DNA of 8,240 nt. Origin: Candidatus Omnitrophota bacterium (GTDB taxonomy: Bacteria > Omnitrophota > Gorgyraeia > Gorgyraeales > Gorgyraeaceae). The position numbers and the translations under genes are program-made. Location of the stretch: NCBI GenBank assembly GCA_018817035.1, contig JAHIUV010000084.1:1-8240 (forward strand), written 5' to 3'. Under the pieces are notes generated by a model. It saw only the letters and a program-made list of their open reading frames with translations. It was not told the origin of the DNA and did no database searches. Below, in pieces: positions 5,494-8,240 of this stretch (positions are counted from its first letter, which is position 1; the number at the start of each line of letters is the position of its first letter).

Positions 5494-8024
5494 TGCGCTG
5501 ATTTGTCCTGTCCGGCCGCTGGAACATCCGCTACAACGTTTTCGTCTCTATTCAGAACGCTCGCTGTCACGAATATCAAAAGATTCCTGCGTTCCATGCT
5601 TTCATAATTTTTCCTGAACAGTCCTCCTATGATAGGCAGGTCTCCCAATAAAGGCACTTTTGTTTTTACATTCGTATTGCTTTCACTTATCAGGCCCCCC
5701 ATCACGACGGTTTCTCCGCTTTCAATAATAACGCTCGTGTTAAGGTTCCTGGTCTTGAAATTCGGTATGGTAACACTTCCTGAATATGAATAAGACGAGG
5801 TAGTGGGATCCTGCTCACTGACCTCAGGAGTCAGCGAAAGCGTAATAGTCTTTTTATCCACTCCAACGCTTGGCTTTACATGTAATAGTATTCCGACATT
5901 CTTTGTTACAAAATCCTGGGGTATATTAGCCCATTCTGTCTCACCGGCGTCATCAAAATCCCCGTCCCCATTTATGTCATACTGTACAAGGCTCACTTCA
6001 TATCTAGTGGGGTATATATACTCGTCCGTGACCTCTATAGTAGCCGCCTGGTTATTCAATGTGGTTATTCTGGGAGCGGATAAGGTCTTTACATTCTGTT
6101 TTTGCTGAAACGCGTGCAGTACCGCTTGAAATTGCGGATGGCTCAATATGCCCTGGTATATCAGGTTAAAACCATAATTCGCGTTCGTAAAATCAGAAAA
6201 GTCCGATCCGCTATTTGAGGCAAATCCGTGAATATTTTGCTTTTCATTATTCTGGCTTAAACCAAAATCACTGTTCAGTTTCCATTCAAAACCCAGTTCA
6301 TCCGTATCCGTAACCTTTACTTCCAAAAATCTCGCCTCTATTAAAACCTGAGTGGGGGTAACGTCAAGATTATAAAGCAAATTTTCCACTGTCTCAAGGT
6401 TTGAGGGAATATTGCTTATTATTAAAGCGCCTGTCCTGTCATCCAGGGTTATTTTGGAATCCTTTGGCCAGTCCACTGACCCCTCCAGTATATCTTTTAT
6501 CGTGCTGACCGTTGCTTCGGAAGAAGACGAACCCTCGTCATCCGATGCTCCGGAGGATCCGGCAAACCTGCCTATGCCCTGCTCCAGAAAATATACCCTG
6601 GTATCTATTTGTTCGTTCTGGAGTTCTTCCTGCGTAGCTACCCAGACCGCGTCTTCCTCTATCCTGTAAACAAGATCCTGTGATTTCAATATATACCTCA
6701 AGGCCTCTTCAAGCGGCATATCCTTTATCTTTATAGTGACCTTTTTCTCCGCGACATCTATCTCGCTGGAAGGTATGATATTGACGCCTGTGGCTTCGGA
6801 TAAGAAACTAAGCACATAATCCAGTTCTATATCCTTGAAATCAACGCTTATAGGTATCTTTAACCTTGTCCTGATCTCGGGCACCTTTATCAGGGTGGTC
6901 TTTTTATCTTTTTCCAATACACCATATTTTTCCTCGGGAAGCATGTGTTTCTTTGCCACTTCCAAGAGCATCTTTTCTTCCGTGATCTCTCTGGCCCTGT
7001 CCAGCGCGCCCTGTTCCAGTTTTATCTTTTCCAATTCCACGTAATGCAGGATATCCTTAAATCTCTCATTCTCGGGAAATTCCAGCATGGCAACGCTGAG
7101 CGCCCTCTCCGCTTCCTCAAATCTGCGTTCCCTGGCATATCCCCTTATGCTATCCATCAGGCTTTCTATCCTGGAAATTCTTTCCCTGCGCTCCTGTTCT
7201 TTCAGCCTGGCGTCAAATATCTTTTTAAGCCTGGCCTTTTCCACTTCCTTTCTTGCCAGTTCAAGATCTTTGCGTTTCTCTTCCAGTTCCTTCTCTTTTT
7301 CCTGGCGTGCCATCTCTACGTTGGCAAGTCTTGCCGCCTCCATTTTCGCGAGAAGTTCTTTTTCTTCAGAATCCTTTATCTCTTTCCGCGCCTTTTCCAC
7401 ATATGCCTCGGCCTGCAGGGCCATCCTGCTTCTCGGATCTATCTCCTTTATCTTTTTAAACTCTACTATAGCGGCGGGGTAATTCTTTCCCTCGTAATAA
7501 TCCATAGCCCGTTCATACGTATCGCTGACATCTCTTACCAGCCTCTCGGCTTCTTTTCTCCGGGCCTCTTGAATAGCTGTCTTTTTTTCCCTCTCCGCTC
7601 TTAAAATACTACTCTCTTGCTCTTTTGCCAGATCCTCCGCCTCTTTTCGCGCTATGCGTTCAGCCTCGCTGACAACATCCTTTTTCATCCTATCCCACTT
7701 CCTGTCCTCCAATATCATCAATTCCTTCATTCTTGCCCTGGATTTTTCGACATAGATCTCGGCAAAAGGCGTAAAATAAGCCTCATTTTGGGATTCTTCT
7801 ACCTTTATAAGATTTTCGAATACAGCTACGGCTTCCTGATATTTTCCGCTTTCAAACAGGAACATAGCCTTCTCGAAATATTTCTTCAGGTCTGTCTTTG
7901 AGAGTTTCATGGACATTGTGTCGGAAGAGTTATCCGTAAACGCAAAGACAGGTCCGCATAAAGTGAAGCCGGCCAGCATAGCAAAAACCATAATGCCCAT
8001 TATGCAAATCAACACTTTTTTCAT
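5490..8024 (-). CDS. Secretin with long TPR/coiled-coil N-terminal extension (PilQ/GspD family)
   Basis: An 844-residue secretin. After a signal peptide (about 1-29, ending VFA) come about 340 residues unusual for this family. Three TPR-like helical hairpins lie at about 44-100 (FESGKYQEAVAVFENLI), 165-215 (YEGKNYPAAIVEFKKI) and 290-335 (ARERRFEEAERAL). They are separated by highly charged Glu/Lys/Arg/Ala-rich coiled coils (about 110-163 and 216-290). The rest is a standard secretin: STN/N0 at 386-463, Secretin_N at about 473-555 with a Gly/Ser-rich loop (488-504), and the barrel at about 640-822 with VPLLGDLPIIGGLF (790-803). An EF-hand-like loop DINGDGDFDD (683-692) sits in the barrel domain. 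It starts 18 bases after the PilP/GspC-like gene with a GAAGGCGG Shine-Dalgarno, and ends overlapping the second secretin. The extension probably acts in the periplasm, as a spacer or a docking platform for inner-membrane partners. Confidence 0.92.
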   Translation of the reverse strand: MKKVLICIMGIMVFAMLAGFTLCGPVFAFTDNSSDTMSMKLSKTDLKKYFEKAMFLFESGKYQEAVAVFENLIKVEESQNEAYFTPFAEIYVEKSRARMKELMILEDRKWDRMKKDVVSEAERIARKEAEDLAKEQESSILRAEREKKTAIQEARRKEAERLVRDVSDTYERAMDYYEGKNYPAAIVEFKKIKEIDPRSRMALQAEAYVEKARKEIKDSEEKELLAKMEAARLANVEMARQEKEKELEEKRKDLELARKEVEKARLKKIFDARLKEQERRERISRIESLMDSIRGYARERRFEEAERALSVAMLEFPENERFKDILHYVELEKIKLEQGALDRAREITEEKMLLEVAKKHMLPEEKYGVLEKDKKTTLIKVPEIRTRLKIPISVDFKDIELDYVLSFLSEATGVNIIPSSEIDVAEKKVTIKIKDMPLEEALRYILKSQDLVYRIEEDAVWVATQEELQNEQIDTRVYFLEQGIGRFAGSSGASDDEGSSSSEATVSTIKDILEGSVDWPKDSKITLDDRTGALIISNIPSNLETVENLLYNLDVTPTQVLIEARFLEVKVTDTDELGFEWKLNSDFGLSQNNEKQNIHGFASNSGSDFSDFTNANYGFNLIYQGILSHPQFQAVLHAFQQKQNVKTLSAPRITTLNNQAATIEVTDEYIYPTRYEVSLVQYDINGDGDFDDAGETEWANIPQDFVTKNVGILLHVKPSVGVDKKTITLSLTPEVSEQDPTTSSYSYSGSVTIPNFKTRNLNTSVIIESGETVVMGGLISESNTNVKTKVPLLGDLPIIGGLFRKNYESMERRNLLIFVTASVLNRDENVVADVPAAGQDKSAQ

Positions 8025-8042
8025 CTTAAACCGCCTTCAGAT

Positions 8043-8240
8043 TTACTCTTTTTCTTTGTCTTTTATTTCTTGGTCCTTTTTATAAACACCCAACACTATT
8101 TCTTCCCCGCCTTTTTTCTTAAGCGTTACTTCTTTATCGTCTATGCGCAACACCAGAAAATCTCCCGCCATATCGCCTTCCTGCGCGAAAAAACTTTTAC
8201 CCGTTCCGACATCCTCGATAACGACCATGACCTTTTGGCC
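8043..8240 (-). CDS. C-terminal end of a PilP/GspC-like pilus or secretion protein (partial)
   Basis: The last 65 codons of a gene that enters from the right edge; the frame is open to the window end (GQKV precedes the first visible Met), so the internal ATG at 8228 is probably not the start. The pattern GKSFFAQEGDMAGDFLVLRI followed by DDKEVTLKKKGGEEIVL resembles the small beta domain (HR region) of PilP and GspC. In those proteins this domain reaches into the periplasm and contacts the N0 domain of the secretin. Its position directly before a secretin gene matches the pilMNOPQ order. The tail after the domain is short and charged (KKDQEIKDKEKE). The assignment rests on a short segment and on gene order, so it is moderate. 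Confidence 0.6.
   Translation of the reverse strand, partial: GQKVMVVIEDVGTGKSFFAQEGDMAGDFLVLRIDDKEVTLKKKGGEEIVLGVYKKDQEIKDKEKE

Noticed and set aside
6945..7604. 219-codon open frame on the plus strand
   Set aside because: It lies opposite the coiled-coil region of the long secretin. Its Phe/Leu-rich translation is what the reverse of Glu/Lys-rich codons gives, and the minus-strand gene has clear domains.
5490..8024. Lipoprotein signal in the long secretin (Cys23)
   Set aside because: The residues before the cysteine (GFTLC) do not fit a lipobox, and a good signal peptidase I site (VFA) follows.

Overview
The window reads as part of a Gram-negative, diderm bacterial chromosome. It carries two outer-membrane secretin genes and the end of a PilP/GspC-like gene, and every gene I can support lies on the minus strand. 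The mix of a type IV pilus/type II secretion-like operon, a BirA-type biotin operon and palindromic intergenic repeats would fit an uncultivated phylum such as Omnitrophota. That placement is an impression from protein style and is not proven by the sequence.

Layout in the direction of transcription (right to left). At 8240-3997 is a secretion/pilus operon: the 3' end of a PilP/GspC-like gene, an 844-residue secretin with a long TPR/coiled-coil N-terminal extension, and a second, shorter 498-residue secretin. The two secretins are clear paralogues and overlap by ATGA, so they are probably translationally coupled. At 3910-2909 is a complete LacI-family repressor. At 2908-2523 is a 386-base gap with no gene. 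It holds a very large nested palindrome, a separate perfect 13-bp hairpin, and a BirA-type operator overlapping the promoter of the next operon.

At 2522-1 is a biotin operon: bioB, then a gene usually annotated as a saccharopine-dehydrogenase-like oxidoreductase that I identify as bioU, then the 5' part of bioF, which runs off the left edge. Between bioU and bioF lies a second, smaller palindromic repeat element (384-485).

Together the biotin genes would give KAPA synthesis (BioF), conversion of KAPA to the DAPA carbamate by the BioA-replacing enzyme BioU, and sulfur insertion into dethiobiotin (BioB). BioD and the pimelate-chain genes are not in view. The most interesting points are BioU in an apparently non-cyanobacterial BirA-controlled operon, the tandem coupled secretins with EF-hand-like insertions in their barrel domains, and the intergenic palindrome.
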